From Prorocentrum cordatum (Eukaryota; Sar; Dinophyceae; Prorocentrales; Prorocentraceae): DNA of 32,500 nucleotides. The stretch covers positions 392,311 to 424,810 of the forward strand of contig CAUYUJ010017993.1 in the NCBI GenBank assembly GCA_963575745.1, given 5' to 3'. Below the pieces are notes generated by a model. The model was not told where the DNA came from and made no database searches. It saw nothing but the letters and a program-made list of their open reading frames with translations. This document shows positions 1 to 9,085 of this stretch, in pieces. Each line of letters begins with the position of its first letter. Within the stretch, counting starts at the first letter, position 1. The position numbers were made by a program, and so were the translations under genes.

Positions 1-46
1 CGCTCGTGCCAGCCCCCCTTCCGCAGGTCGTGGGGAGAACGCGGAG

Positions 47-99
47 GCAGGGCCAGAATGGCCCTCGAGCCAAAATGGCAGGAGTCAAAATGGCTGCAG
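47..99 (-). other. Tandem relics of the dinoflagellate spliced leader
   Basis: Read on the minus strand, 79-64 matches the leader core GCCATTTTGGCTCAAG at 15 of 16 positions. A second copy at 99-79 matches the 21-nt leader at 16 of 21. The two cores (86-94 and 71-79 on the plus strand) are exactly 15 nt apart. A weaker third copy sits at 62-47 (11 of 16), 17 nt on. In dinoflagellates a 22-nt leader is trans-spliced to nuclear mRNAs, and reinserted cDNAs keep it. A later round can splice at the AG inside the old leader, leaving 15-nt steps, which is the spacing seen. The recycled transcript would run off the start of the window, so its body is not visible. Confidence 0.75.
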
Positions 100-442
100 A
101 TCCTCATCCGCCTGTCGAACCAGCAGCGCCGCAGGGGCGCCACTGCATGCCGCCTTACCTAGCGGGCTCTCCGACAGGCCTCACACTCTCTGCAGCTTCC
201 ACTGGAAGGGCTGCAGAGGTCGAGCCACATGCCCACGAACCAGGCACCGTGCATGCAGTGCCGGGTGTGGCGGCCCGTCTTCCCATCCCGCCATCATAAA
301 GGGGATGCGACATCCCTGAAGACGGGGCGGGGTGGGCACGAGTGGGCATCATAACCGGCCAAACATCATCAGAGGCATCATAGCCTCATCATTGATGCGC
401 TCGTTGACATTCATCCCGTGCGTAGCAGCATGCTCTCCGCAT
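100..442. other. Unassigned GC-rich stretch
   Basis: No recognisable gene, tandem array or copy of the dispersed repeats. The short open frames on both strands resemble no protein I know. Confidence 0.5.
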
Positions 443-601
443 GATGGGCCCGTTTTCCACCACCACCACCACCATAAGTTGGAGGGGGAGGAGGAGGAGG
501 AGGAGGAGGAGGAGGAGGAGGAGGAGGAGGAGGAGGAGAAGGAGGAGGAGGACCCCCTCCCCCTCCAACTTATGGTGGTGGTGGTGGAAAACAAGCTCAT
601 C
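443..601. repeat. Inverted-repeat element with a GGA core, copy 1
   Basis: The left arm (443-490) reads GATGGGCCCGTTTTCCACC, then CCACCATAAGTTGGAGGGGG. The right arm (555-601) is its reverse complement with few differences. A pure (GGA)n tract fills 488-551. Copy 3 (12765-12913) has the same arms around a pyrimidine core, and copy 2 (2591-2667) keeps only the right arm. Copies 1 and 2 also share about 30 bp beyond the right arm, starting CACCACATCCTTCTCATGCA. This looks like a small non-autonomous foldback element. The His, Glu and Arg runs that can be translated from it are artefacts. Confidence 0.7.
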
Positions 602-1220
602 ACCACATCCTTCTCATGCATCAGGCGGGCTTTCGGATTATCGACTGCTCGTCCACGGCCTGCGTCCTGCCTCCTCCTCCTCCTGTGCTCAGCCCGCGTC
701 CTGCGTCGCCCTCCCCTGCGTCCTGCGTCCTGGCACGCACATCCGAAGCCGTGCTTCTGGTCACAATGTGGCCCTCAAGAGCCCCAAACCCTTTCCCAAG
801 GTCCAACTGTTCGTCCCCAGTCTTTCCATTGACGGTCCCGGGGCCCGGCAAGGGCGGCACGCCGGGATCTCTGGGGACCTCCAACCTTCGTTGTTCCTCT
901 ACGCGATGCATCACGGATGACACAAGCACATCCTAAATCAGCAGGTCACTGAGAACCTGGGAACACCGCACGAGACGACCTGCAATAGGCCCGCACTGCA
1001 AGTGAACGTTCTCAGATTCGGTGTTTCGACATTGGGCGAAAGGGGAAGGGAGGGGGGGTCTGGCTCCGGGCCTCTGCTCAGCGCGACCGTTTGCAACAGT
1101 GCGTCCTATAGGGGAAACACCACCCGATTGAGACAGGCGCCAGAAACAGCCAAGATCTACTTCATGGGAGGGGGAAGGGGTGCGAGGGCCCGCGCCGATC
1201 GGCAAAACAACACATAAGAT
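602..1220. other. Unassigned stretch
   Basis: Overlapping frames of 70-160 codons exist on both strands, but none has a recognisable motif or a single convincing phase. The shared right flank of the inverted-repeat element runs on to about 632. Nothing else is assignable. Confidence 0.45.
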
Positions 1221-1224
1221 TTCG

Positions 1225-1700
1225 AACATATAGTGCAATACAGTCGGACCTAGGACACAAGAACACCCTTCAAGAACACGAGACCCTCCGCTTGCCAAAT
1301 TGAAGGACGTTCGAGGGTACCTCCCCCCAGGATGCGCAAGAGCATCCAACGAACACGAAGAACACGAGAGCACCCTCCCCGAACCGACCTCGATCTTATA
1401 CCTCGGGCCGACTGTAGGCAAACATTCTTCGGTGGCAACTCCCGGGATCCTACCATACCACCTTGTCGGCTCTTGCGAATCGACGCTAGTCGACGCTAAT
1501 CGAAGCTAAATCTACGCTAGTCGACGGTAGCTGACGCTAAGTCGACGCTATCTCATCGACTCACAGATGCTAATCGACCTGAGCCGACGCCAAAGACGGA
1601 ATGAAGAGGGTAATTACAGCAGGTGAGATGGTTTGCTGCCGAACGATCTTATGCCTCGGGCCGGCTGTGGGCAGACATTCGGCCTTGTTTCATGCTTTCA
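1225..1700. repeat. Dispersed repeat R1, copy 1, with TCGACGCTA tandem core
   Basis: From about 1428 to 1640 this matches 27525-27745. Shared blocks are CGGTGGCAACTC, then CTTGTC.GC.CTTGCGA.TCGACGCT, then a degenerate 10-11-bp tandem of TCGACGCTA, then GACGG/AACGGAAT.AAGAGGGTA. The tandem core lies at about 1478-1575. A block beginning ATCTTATACCTCGGGCCG occurs at about 1390-1430 and again at 1646-1683. No protein is evident. Confidence 0.65.
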
Positions 1701-1875
1701 TCTCCATCGAACGGCCGCAGTTCAAGCACACCCAAAAGGGGGTCCAACTGAAAGGTGGTGGTGCAATAGGTTTGTGGCAATTGTGTTGAAAACGCATTGC
1801 GCCGGAGAGTTATACTGCACTGTACTGCAAGTAGCGTATCGCACGTGAAACTCCGGCAATCCATGTGCGCCCTTG

Positions 1876-2393
1876 AATGCATTGCACGCCCCACAATGTA
1901 CTGCACCCCACAGATCTATTACACCTAATCTATCGCACCACCCCCTTGTCGCTGGTGCGGGCATGATTCATGTCCATACCCAGTGCCTTCTGGACTCTTT
2001 TGGAAGCGGCGCCACAAGGCCGAGCCGCACTGGATATGGATAAACATCGAGCCTCCAGGGGGCAAATTTGTCCATGTCCAATGCGCCTCGGGTTTCTTGG
2101 GAAGGGAGCCCGAAACTCCATACTGCAGTGGATATAGACAAAAGTTTTGCCCGCAGCTGGACCCCCTGAATGTATTGCACGCCCCACAATGTAGTCCAAA
2201 AACCGGAATTAGGTAGGACATCGTTTTTTCGACCCCCCCTCTGTCACAGAGGGGCGCTGAGATGGCCCCCCTCTGTAACGGAGGGGCTCGTTCTGGGTGC
2301 TCTTCTGCCGCGGGACCTCCAACTACGACTGGAGACGATAGAAGGGGTGAATCTATTACACCTAATCTATCGCACCACCCCCTTGCCGCTGGA
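1876..2393. repeat. Two-module direct repeat
   Basis: Module a, containing ATTGCACGCCCCACAATGTA, occurs at 1876-1900 and 2168-2194. Module b, containing ATCTATTACACCTAATCTAT followed by CGCACCACCCCCTTG, occurs at 1913-1956 and 2350-2393. The order differs: a is followed closely by b the first time, but they are about 155 bp apart the second time. The sequence between shows no gene. Confidence 0.7.
2236..2286. other. Two adjacent short hairpins
   Basis: 2236-2254 is a perfect inverted repeat, CCCCTCTGT-C-ACAGAGGGG. A related imperfect one at about 2267-2286 pairs CCCCTC with GAGGGG. No following T tract or gene suggests a role. Confidence 0.5.
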
Positions 2394-2524
2394 CCCCCCT
2401 GGCGGGTCCACCCGCTGCTCCCCTCGCGCGGCGGCGCCGCGGCGCGCGGCGGGCGGCCTCCGGCCTGAGGCGCCCGCGCCGGGTGCCCTCCGTGCCGTTG
2501 CGGAGGCGCGCGCTGCGGGGCGCG

Positions 2525-2667
2525 CGGGCGGCGGAGGAGGAGGAGGAGGAGGAGGAGGAGGAGGAGGAGGAGAAGGAGGAGGAGGAGGACCCCCTCCCCC
2601 TCCAACTTATGGTGGTGGTGGTGGAAAAGAAGCCCATCACCACATCCTTCTCATGCACAAGACGGGC
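2525..2667. repeat. Inverted-repeat element copy 2 (right arm only) with GGA tract
   Basis: A (GGA)n run (about 2530-2590) leads into CTCCCCCTCCAACTTATGG, then GTGGTGGTGGTGGAAAA, the right arm seen at 555-601, plus the shared flank CACCACATCCTTCTCATGCA. The left arm is missing and GC-rich sequence joins the GGA tract directly. Confidence 0.65.
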
Positions 2668-2684
2668 TCTCGGAACGTGCCGCG

Positions 2685-2900
2685 GCACCGGCGGCGACGG
2701 CGACCACGACCGCGACGACGGCGACGGCGACGACATGAGGTTCGAGGACAAAGGCCTTTGGGCACTCTTGGCCCCTCCTGGGCCACGGGGGGGTCCAGAA
2801 ACCCGCGGAGGCCTCCGGAGACCTGCAAGCACCTCGATGGCTTCGGGGACTTCTCTGGAGACATCGGGTGACCTCGGAAAACCTCGGAAAGTCGTCTTCC
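2685..2900. repeat. GC-rich short degenerate tandems
   Basis: 2685-2736 is an imperfect CGACGG-type hexamer run. 2810-2895 is a loose array of CCTCGGAAAACCTCGG/CCTCCGGAGACCT-like words. The same kind of word recurs at 19553-19660. No coding phase is preferred. Confidence 0.5.
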
Positions 2901-3195
2901 TCTTTGGCATCGTGGCGGGCGTCACCGTCGTCGTTGCCGACGAAGTCGTGGCCTCCTGCCCGCACGTCTGCAAATTCAAGGTCACGCAGATCGAGGCCAC
3001 CGAAATGGGGCCCGAGGAAATAGATAGATGGGGTCGGGGGATCGTACCCCGTCGCCGATGCGTCGGCGATGTTGGGATCAAGAACATCGGGCTCCAGGAG
3101 CCGCATCGCCGAGGCATCGTGGACGCGGGGCGATCCTCCGACCCCGTCTGCTGTGGCCGGCCGAGCAGACAGGGGAGAGAACTGAAAGGACAAAT

Positions 3196-3258
3196 TACCC
3201 GTCGGTCGGAAGAGGCAGGTAGAAAGATCAAGTCGGAAGGCGCTGGAAGTAGCTTGGA
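3196..3258 (+). repeat. Solo end of the family that bounds the 108-bp array
   Basis: Starting TACCCGTCGGTCGGAAGAGG, this follows the left end of the unit at 22786: CGGTCGGAAGA..AGGTAGAAA..AT.AAGT.GGAAGGCG....GAAGTAG.TTG. Different sequence precedes each copy, which supports a real boundary at TACCC. No inverted partner is seen nearby. Confidence 0.6.
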
Positions 3259-3306
3259 CCTCCGCCCGCCCCCATGAAGAGGGGGGACGAAGGAAAGCCA
3301 CGCATT

Positions 3307-3450
3307 CGACCAAGGACCCCTTGCTACCCATCTGCCTCGGGCCGTCTTTGGCGGTCTTCATTCGGCGGTCTTCTGGCGGTCTTCGGTGGTTTCCCGCGGG
3401 ATTCGGCGGTTTCCCGCGGTCTTCGCCAGCTTCCGCGGTCTTCGGCGGCC
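3307..3450. repeat. TTCGGCGGTCTTC short tandem with 25-bp entry motif
   Basis: CGACCAAGGACCCCTTGC followed by TACCCAT (3307-3331) recurs at 5758-5781. It is followed by about 100 bp of degenerate copies of CGGCGGTCTTC / CGGCGGTTTCCCG. No gene. Confidence 0.5.
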
Positions 3451-3767
3451 TTCGGCGTGAAAGCTTGACGCTTGCGTTTCGCTCGGGGCCCATGATCGAA
3501 CACCTGAGCAAGGCAGATTGTTTCCTGAAGTAGAGGGGCACCTGAAATATCTTGGGATCTAGGAGTTCAAGAATACCGACTAGAGAAACAAGAAGGTACC
3601 GATTCCGCTACTCTCCGACCTCTCCTGGGGTGCGTCCTGACCAGAATTCCGGGGCGAATCCGGCGGGGGCGATGATGAGGGCCTCCCGGCAGGCCCCCCC
3701 CCAAAAAAACCCAGGGAAGGGTAGCGGTGGGGGTACAACTTCCTCCTCTGACCTACCCTGATGGTCC

Positions 3768-3952
3768 GCTACCGAAAATTTCCGGTAGCGCTCCGCAGAG
3801 ATCGGTCGCTACCGAAATACCGAAATGTAGCGCCCAATACCGGTATCAGAGCGTTCTGAAACCCGCTATCTCAACGCCCTCGAACGAAGATCCGGTCGCT
3901 ACCGAAATTCGGGGTGCGTCGAAATCGCTACCGAAAATTTCCGGTACCAGAC
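3768..3952. repeat. Cluster of GCTACCGAAA palindromic words
   Basis: CGCTACCGAAA-type words occur near 3768, 3807, 3897 and 3927. The first is a near-perfect 22-bp palindrome: GCTACCGAAAATTT joined to CCGGTAGC, with two mismatches against its own reverse complement. The fourth repeats it as far as CCGGTAC. It could be a decayed palindromic repeat family or protein-binding sites; function is unknown. Confidence 0.5.
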
Positions 3953-4167
3953 CATCTGGGTACTTTCAGCGACCGGCGTGCACCGAGACCGCCACTCCGG
4001 CAGACCCTCTCCATGCGGGGGGTCCGGCAGCTGCTCCACCGGCGAGCAGCGGACGCGGGGCGTCGGGGGCTCCTCCGGCCCCGAGCGAGCGGCCCGCCCC
4101 ACCGGAGACGGCGACGGCGGCGGCGGTTGACTGCGATGACGGAGAAGACGGCGGCGGCGACTATAGT

Positions 4168-5306
4168 CAGGAGGGGAAAAAACACACAGACACAATTAAT
4201 CGTCCACTCCCAGGAAAATATGGGAAAATATGGGAAGTGGGCGGGAAGACAAAAACCCAGAAAATATGGGAAAATATGGGGAACATTTTTATTTGTGTGT
4301 ATTTATTTGTGTGTCCCAGGGCCCCTTCATATAGGGGGAAAACAAACCTACCTCGCTTTTGACCACCCTCGCTTCCACGAGATAGCAAACGATGCCAAAT
4401 CGCAGCCTCAATTTGTCAGGGCGCTTGACGAGGAGGCGCGTGGTATGGCTTGGTTCTGCCTGGAAGCGAAAGCGGGGTAGGTATAATTCACGCTCTGAGA
4501 CTATCATGGGACTCACAAGGACATGCTATTACCATATGGGGATTCCGGAAATCCTGAACCTGAAAAAACGGTTCCATCTCTTGGGGGCGCCGATTGTACT
4601 TCCGCCGCCCTCTGCTGCCCCCTCCTTGCGTTTTCAAACGCAGCCCCCACTGCCCAGGAAGCTTCGCGGGGGCGACGGCGACAACCGAGCAAACGGCGCT
4701 GCGCGATCAAGATGCGACCGACGCCCGAAACGACGGCCTGCACGAGGCGACGAGGCAGCCGTGCCTCAGCCCCGCTCCCCGCGCACCCCCCCCACCTCGG
4801 CACTGGGCGGCACGTGCGAGGGCGGCCGCCCCTCCGCCGGCTCCCGCCAGCGGAGGCGGCCTTCTCTTCTGCTTCCGCCGACCTCCCACCGCCCTTCCGC
4901 CGTGTCTTGGGGGCCTCTTGGGCGGCTCTCGGGCGGCTCTCGGGCCGTCTTGGGCGGCTCGCTGGGAGGCCTCCTGGGCCGTCTTGGGGCTCTCTGGGGC
5001 CGTCGTGGGGGCTCCCTTGGGGGCCTTTTGGGCCGCCGTGCGCGGCGGAAGAGAGGACAGCGCCTTCGATCCTCGCAGGCAGAGTCATTCTGGAGCGCCC
5101 CGCGTGTCGTCCTTTTTGGAGGCGCGCGTCCTGCCCGAACAAATGGAAGGGGCCCCAGGACACACAAACAAGTACACACAAATAAAACGATGCCCCATAT
5201 TTTCCAACATTTTCTGGGTTTTTGTCTCCCCCCCCACTGCCCCTATTTTCCCATATGTTCCTGGGAGTCGACGACTCATCGTGTCTGTGTGTTTTTCCCC
5301 TCCTGA
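4168..5306. mobile_element. Foldback element with 161-bp inverted arms
   Basis: The left arm (4168-4328) and right arm (5146-5306) are reverse complements over about 161 bp, by eye roughly 85% identical. Landmarks from the outside inward are CAGGAGGGGAAAAA, ACACACAGACAC, ACTCCCAGGAA, GACAAAAACCCAGAAAAT, TATTTGTGTGT and GGGGCCCCTTC or its variant. The arms are AT-richer than their surroundings and contain repeats of GAAAATATGGG. The roughly 0.8-kb interior is GC-rich, has a GGGC(G/T)GCTC-type tandem at 4907-5045 and no recognisable transposase. A partial arm copy lies at 10181-10273. Confidence 0.65.
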
Positions 5307-5385
5307 TTCCTGAGCGGCATGGCCAGGCAGCGCCCGCCATGGAACTCCTGCTGTGAGACCTCTCGGCGCGCGCGTCGCCCCCTGG

Positions 5386-5480
5386 GGGAGGAGGAGGAGG
5401 AGGAGGAGGAGGAGGAGGAGGAGGAGGAGGAGGAGGAGGAGGAGGAGGAGGAGGAGGAGGAGGGAGGAGGGATGGAGGAG
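5386..5480. repeat. (GGA)n microsatellite
   Basis: An almost pure GGA tract of about 80 bp, followed by an interrupted GGAGGGATGGAGGAGG tail. Poly-Glu and poly-Arg frames through it are artefacts. Confidence 0.9.
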
Positions 5481-5647
5481 GAGGAGGCGACGCACGCCGA
5501 GCATGCCCGTACGACGCCGATCGCACGACCACGGCGGCGGGGCTCTCTCTCTGCCAGCGCAGGCCCTCGAGCACTCGCGGGGCGCTGCCCTCCTCGGGAG
5601 CCGTGCGCCGAAGCGGGACGGTAGCACCCAGCGGAAGAGGGGGAGAA

Positions 5648-5722
5648 CCTCCCCCTCCTCCTGCTCCTCCTGCTCCTCCTGCTCCTCCTCCTCCTCCTCC
5701 TCCTCCTCCTCCTCCTCCTCCT
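5648..5722. repeat. (CCT)n microsatellite
   Basis: A CCTCCTGCT / CCT pyrimidine tract, opposite in strand to the GGA tract 170 bp upstream. The two could pair as a large inverted repeat. Confidence 0.9.
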
Positions 5723-5757
5723 AGAAGGCGCGCGCTCTGCTGCCATCCTTACCTTTT

Positions 5758-6747
5758 CGACCACGACCCCTTGCTACCCATTCGGCCTCCGTCGACCTTT
5801 TGTGGTCTTTGGCGCTCTCGTCGACTGGATTCCCGCGATGAAAAGAAAAACCCTACGGATCGAACACCCAACAAGCTCAGCCTCGATCCGCCCCTTGCCC
5901 GGGATCGCACCCACAATTCGCGCTTCCGTACTCCGTCAACCGCGCTGGCCCGCCTGCTCCCAGCTGGCCGGCTTCTCCTCCAGTGGCTCAGAGCAGGGCG
6001 GACAAGGAGAGGGACAGCAGCATGAGAGTGGAGCTCTGCTGAGGATGCGGAAGAGAAGCAGGAGAAGCAGTGTGGCGCAAGCCGGGTGAAGGAGGAAAGC
6101 ATCTGCTCTGCCCCTCGAGGAAGACATCCGGCGCCCTGGGCTTCTTCACAGCCTGGGCCTCCTCTGGACTCGGAATGCGGGAGGCGGGTCCATCTCCACG
6201 GGGCTGACGTTCGGGACTCCTCGGCCGCAGCTGCCCGCAGGGGCGGCGGCTCTGCGCGGATGCCCAGCGCGGAACGTGTCCAAGGGATCGCGTGTCCAGA
6301 ATCCAGACCGCGTGGGCGTGGGCACCGGTGCTGACGCAGAATCCGAGCCGCGGGGGCGCGGCTGTGGATGTGTTGAGATGTGCGTCGCTCGTCGCGGACG
6401 TCGGCAGCTTGCACATGGGAAACGTAAGCAGGCACAGATCTTCGCTGGACGCCGGAAATGGGTACGGGAAACCATTGGAAAGATGCCAACAACAAATTTT
6501 GTCTCAAACCGAAAGGGGTCGCCGTTGGGCAGCTGGCCTTCTGTCTCAACTTGGCAACGCCCGCGGCGACATCTACAGCGAGTCCGGTTCCAAATGGACA
6601 GGATTTGTTCTGCTTTTCTTCGTCGCCTTTCTTTCCATAGACTCTTCGATCCTCCAAGTGGATATGTCGATACGTTCGTCGCCCGTCGCGGACGCCCGAG
6701 AAATGCACAGAAAAGTGTTGGGGATCTTCTTACCCAGGTCAATCAGG
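5758..6747. repeat. Unassigned stretch with a 38-bp direct repeat
   Basis: Begins with the CCCCTTGCTACCCAT motif shared with 3307-3331. A direct repeat of about 38 bp (GTGGAT.TGT.GA, then CGTCGC.CGTCGCGGACG) lies at about 6363-6402 and 6658-6698. A minus-strand frame spans most of the region but has no family resemblance and encodes both repeat copies, so I do not call it a gene. Confidence 0.4.
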
Positions 6748-7075
6748 GATGGAGGAGGAGGAGGAGGAGGAGGAGGAGGAGGAGGAGGAGGAGGAGGAGG
6801 AGGAGGAGGAGGAGGAGGGGGGAGGAAAAGGGAGGAGGAGGAGGAGGAGGAGGGATGGAGGAGGAGGAGGAGGAGGGATGGAGGCGGAGGTCAGTCAGAC
6901 CTCGCAGAATCCTGCAAGCTCCTGCAAGATCCTGCGCCCAGACCTGGGTCAACGCGAAGGATCCTACAAGATCCTGGAGGATCCTGCACCCAAGCCCAGG
7001 TCAGTGATCTCCTCCTCCTCCTCCTCCTCCTCCTCCTCCGACCCTGTCCCGGAAGGATCCTGCAAGATCGGGCGT
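6748..7075. repeat. (GGA)n tract followed by GATCCTGCA tandem words
   Basis: 6748-6893 is GGA repeat with GGGATGGAGG interruptions. 6895-7066 has several spaced copies of (A/G)(A/G)GATCCTGCA and CCCAGACCTGGGTCA/CCCAAGCCCAGGTCA, with a short CTC tract at 7011-7040 between them. No gene. Confidence 0.65.
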
Positions 7076-7239
7076 TCTGGCTGACCCCTCTTTGCATTGA
7101 CCCCCGTCTCGGGGCTCCCGAAAGCTCACGGAGCAAAGGAGTCGGGCACCCGAGGATCAGGAGAGAGAGAGCCCGAAGCCTCTCGAGGGCGTGCCCCAGC
7201 GTCGCGTTGAGCCGGATGCCCTCGCGCACATAGGTCCTC

Positions 7240-7275
7240 CGCGCACCAGCGCGGGGGCGGGGGGGCGAGGGCGAT

Positions 7276-7306
<31 letters not shown>

Positions 7307-7650
7307 CAGAGTGCGACAAAGAGAAAGAGAGGACAGGCAATACAGAAAGAACGAGAGAAAAAGAGAGAGAGAGAGAGAACAACAAAAAAAAAACGGAGAG
7401 GATAAGAGAGAGAGAGAGAGAGAGAGATAAAGGTATATAGAGAAAGCTACATCGAGAGAGAGGGGCACAGAGAGGGATACACACAACTATATATTTCCTC
7501 GTCCCATGCCCCCGGCGGGGCCTCGGGGCCTCCCTGGCCGCGCGCCTCGGAGCGACGTGCGGCGCGCACGCTGCGCCGAGCGTGCCGGGCTGAGTGGGGA
7601 GGGGGAGGAGGGGGGAGAGGAAGGGGAGGGGAAGGGGAGGGAAGAGAGAA
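7240..7650. repeat. Purine-strand (GA)n and GGGGA tract
   Basis: 7262-7480 is nearly all purine on the plus strand: (GA)n runs broken by GACA, AAAAAAAA and TATA words. 7590-7650 is GGGGA-rich. Such mirror-type tracts can adopt triplex structures. It lies just beyond the 3' end of the LINE fragment. Confidence 0.8.
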
Positions 7651-7687
7651 TCCACGGATTGCACCGGTCTGACAATCATTCATAATT

Positions 7688-8500
7688 TTATAAGGGCAAT
7701 GTTTGAGCTACTTCTAACAAGGCTTCTCGATGTGTGGCGAGAGAAAGATCTAGAGCAATGTTCCGGAGGGCAGGGGGTCGGTGGGCGGCTGTCGCTATCC
7801 AGTATTCCTCAGCAGTTTCTTTCGTCCACTTCAACCGAGGTCGCCCCACCCGGTTTTTCTCGAATCGTAGAAACTCTAGCGTGTCGGCTCTCATGGTTGC
7901 TTGCCGGACTGGGTCCGAGGGATCGGCGTTCAAGAGGTTTTGATACAGTTTCAGCTTTTGTTAGTGGTACATTTGGCTGAACGGAGTCACTGGTTTGGTT
8001 GCTCCTGCAGCTTGGATACTCTGGTTCGCCCTTTCGAAAACGAGAGCATTCGTGTTTGCTCGGTTGACGTATGTCGTTGTCATGTGCAGGATTTTGCGGA
8101 GTCCTTTCAGCTGCACTGTGTCGATCCGTTTGATCGTTGCTGTGGCCAGTCCGTACAGGAGCTTAGACCGGATTGTCGCGTCGAAAGCGAGGATTTTCAA
8201 GCGAGTGGGGCAGTCGCTGTGCAACCAGAAAGTGTTGAGCTTTTTCATCGTAGCGAGAACTTGAGAGATGCGAGCATTGACTTCTTTGGTAGTGTCGCTC
8301 TTATGATTAAGCATGCATCCAAGGTATTTGACTTCCGCTTTGACTTCCACAGGGTCCCCGTTAGCGAAATGGATGTTTGGGTGGGAATGCCCGGTGTGGA
8401 TAACTTCACACTTGGTTGTGTTGAGTCGAAGGCCATACTTGGAACTTTCTTCTTCAATTGACTTTAACAGCGCGTTCATTGCTTTGGTACTTTGCGATAT
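7688..8500 (-). pseudogene. LINE-type reverse transcriptase, 5'-truncated, one internal stop
   Basis: The frame reads downward from about 8500. Seen: the post-catalytic part of a non-LTR reverse transcriptase, with the stretch ISQSTKAMNALLKSIEEESS, then GLRLNTTKCEVI, VKYLGCMLN (the conserved YLG), KLLYGLAT and LKGLRKIL. A TAA at 7961-7963 interrupts it. The same frame then continues for 90 codons, including RVGRPRLKW, to a terminal TAA at 7688-7690. Known: the catalytic F/Y-x-DD motif sits just before the retained start, and it is absent; the upstream sequence is (TA)n, (GA)n and (CTC)n. Inferred: a dead LINE copy of dinoflagellate type, truncated during insertion or by microsatellite growth. 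About 270 codons remain, so it has no activity of its own. Confidence 0.85.
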
Positions 8501-8511
8501 ACAAATGGTAT

Positions 8512-8521
8512 ATATATATAC

Positions 8522-8565
<44 letters not shown>

Positions 8566-8605
8566 CGAGCGAGCGAGCGAGAGACGGCGCGGGAGAGCGG
8601 GCGAG
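8512..8605. repeat. (TA)n, (GA)n and (GCGA)n microsatellite
   Basis: TATATATATA, then about 40 bp of (GA)n, then GCGAGCGAGCGAG. It marks the abrupt 5' edge of the LINE fragment. Confidence 0.9.
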
Positions 8606-8985
8606 GGAGACAGCGAGGAGGACGTAACACGCGCTGGACGAGCCGGACACCCGGGCGGCGGCCGCTCCTGGGAGAGGCACGCGCGGGCACGAGCGGGAGC
8701 GACGGAGACGGCCACGGAGCTGACTGCCCACCAGACCCCCCCACGCCCAAGCCCGCCTCCTCCTCGCCCTCGTCCTCCTCCTCCCCCTCCTCCTCCTCCT
8801 CCTCCTCCTCCCTCCTCCTCCATCCCTCCTCCTCTCCTCCTCCTCCTCCTCCTCCTCCTCCTCCCCTTCCTCCTCCCCCCTCCCTCCACCTCCCTCCTCC
8901 TCCTCCTCCTCCTCCTCCTCCTCCTCCTCCTCCTCCTCTTCCCCCCACCCTCCTCCTCCGCCTCCGAAGACCCGACCCAAAAAGT
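8606..8985. repeat. GC-rich spacer and long (CCT)n tract
   Basis: About 150 bp of GC-rich sequence, then an interrupted CCT/CTC pyrimidine tract at 8756-8960. Frames through it give poly-Pro, Ser, Leu, Glu or Gly. Confidence 0.85.
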
Positions 8986-9085
8986 ACCCCCAAATAGTAA
9001 AACATATGCAAAACATCGTCCCAAAACTATTTCTTGACCATGTTTGAAAATAATCCTCCTGCAGAAGGACAGGCCCGCCTTCACT
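8986..9085. repeat. Dispersed repeat R2, diverged copy
   Basis: Matches 13345-13445 at roughly two-thirds of positions. Landmarks are AAACATCGTCCC, ATGTTTGA, CCTCCTG.AGA.GGACA and GCCCG.CTT. Other copies are near 27318 and 30846. Confidence 0.55.

Noticed and set aside
332-832. His6-Lys-Leu-Glu-polyGlu frame resembling a tagged acidic protein
   Set aside because: It is the inverted-repeat arm (CAC/ACC) plus a GGA tract. The same arms occur elsewhere in other frames.
5749-6708. A 319-codon minus-strand frame
   Set aside because: It includes both copies of a DNA direct repeat, shows no domain, and the opposite strand is open over much of the same stretch.
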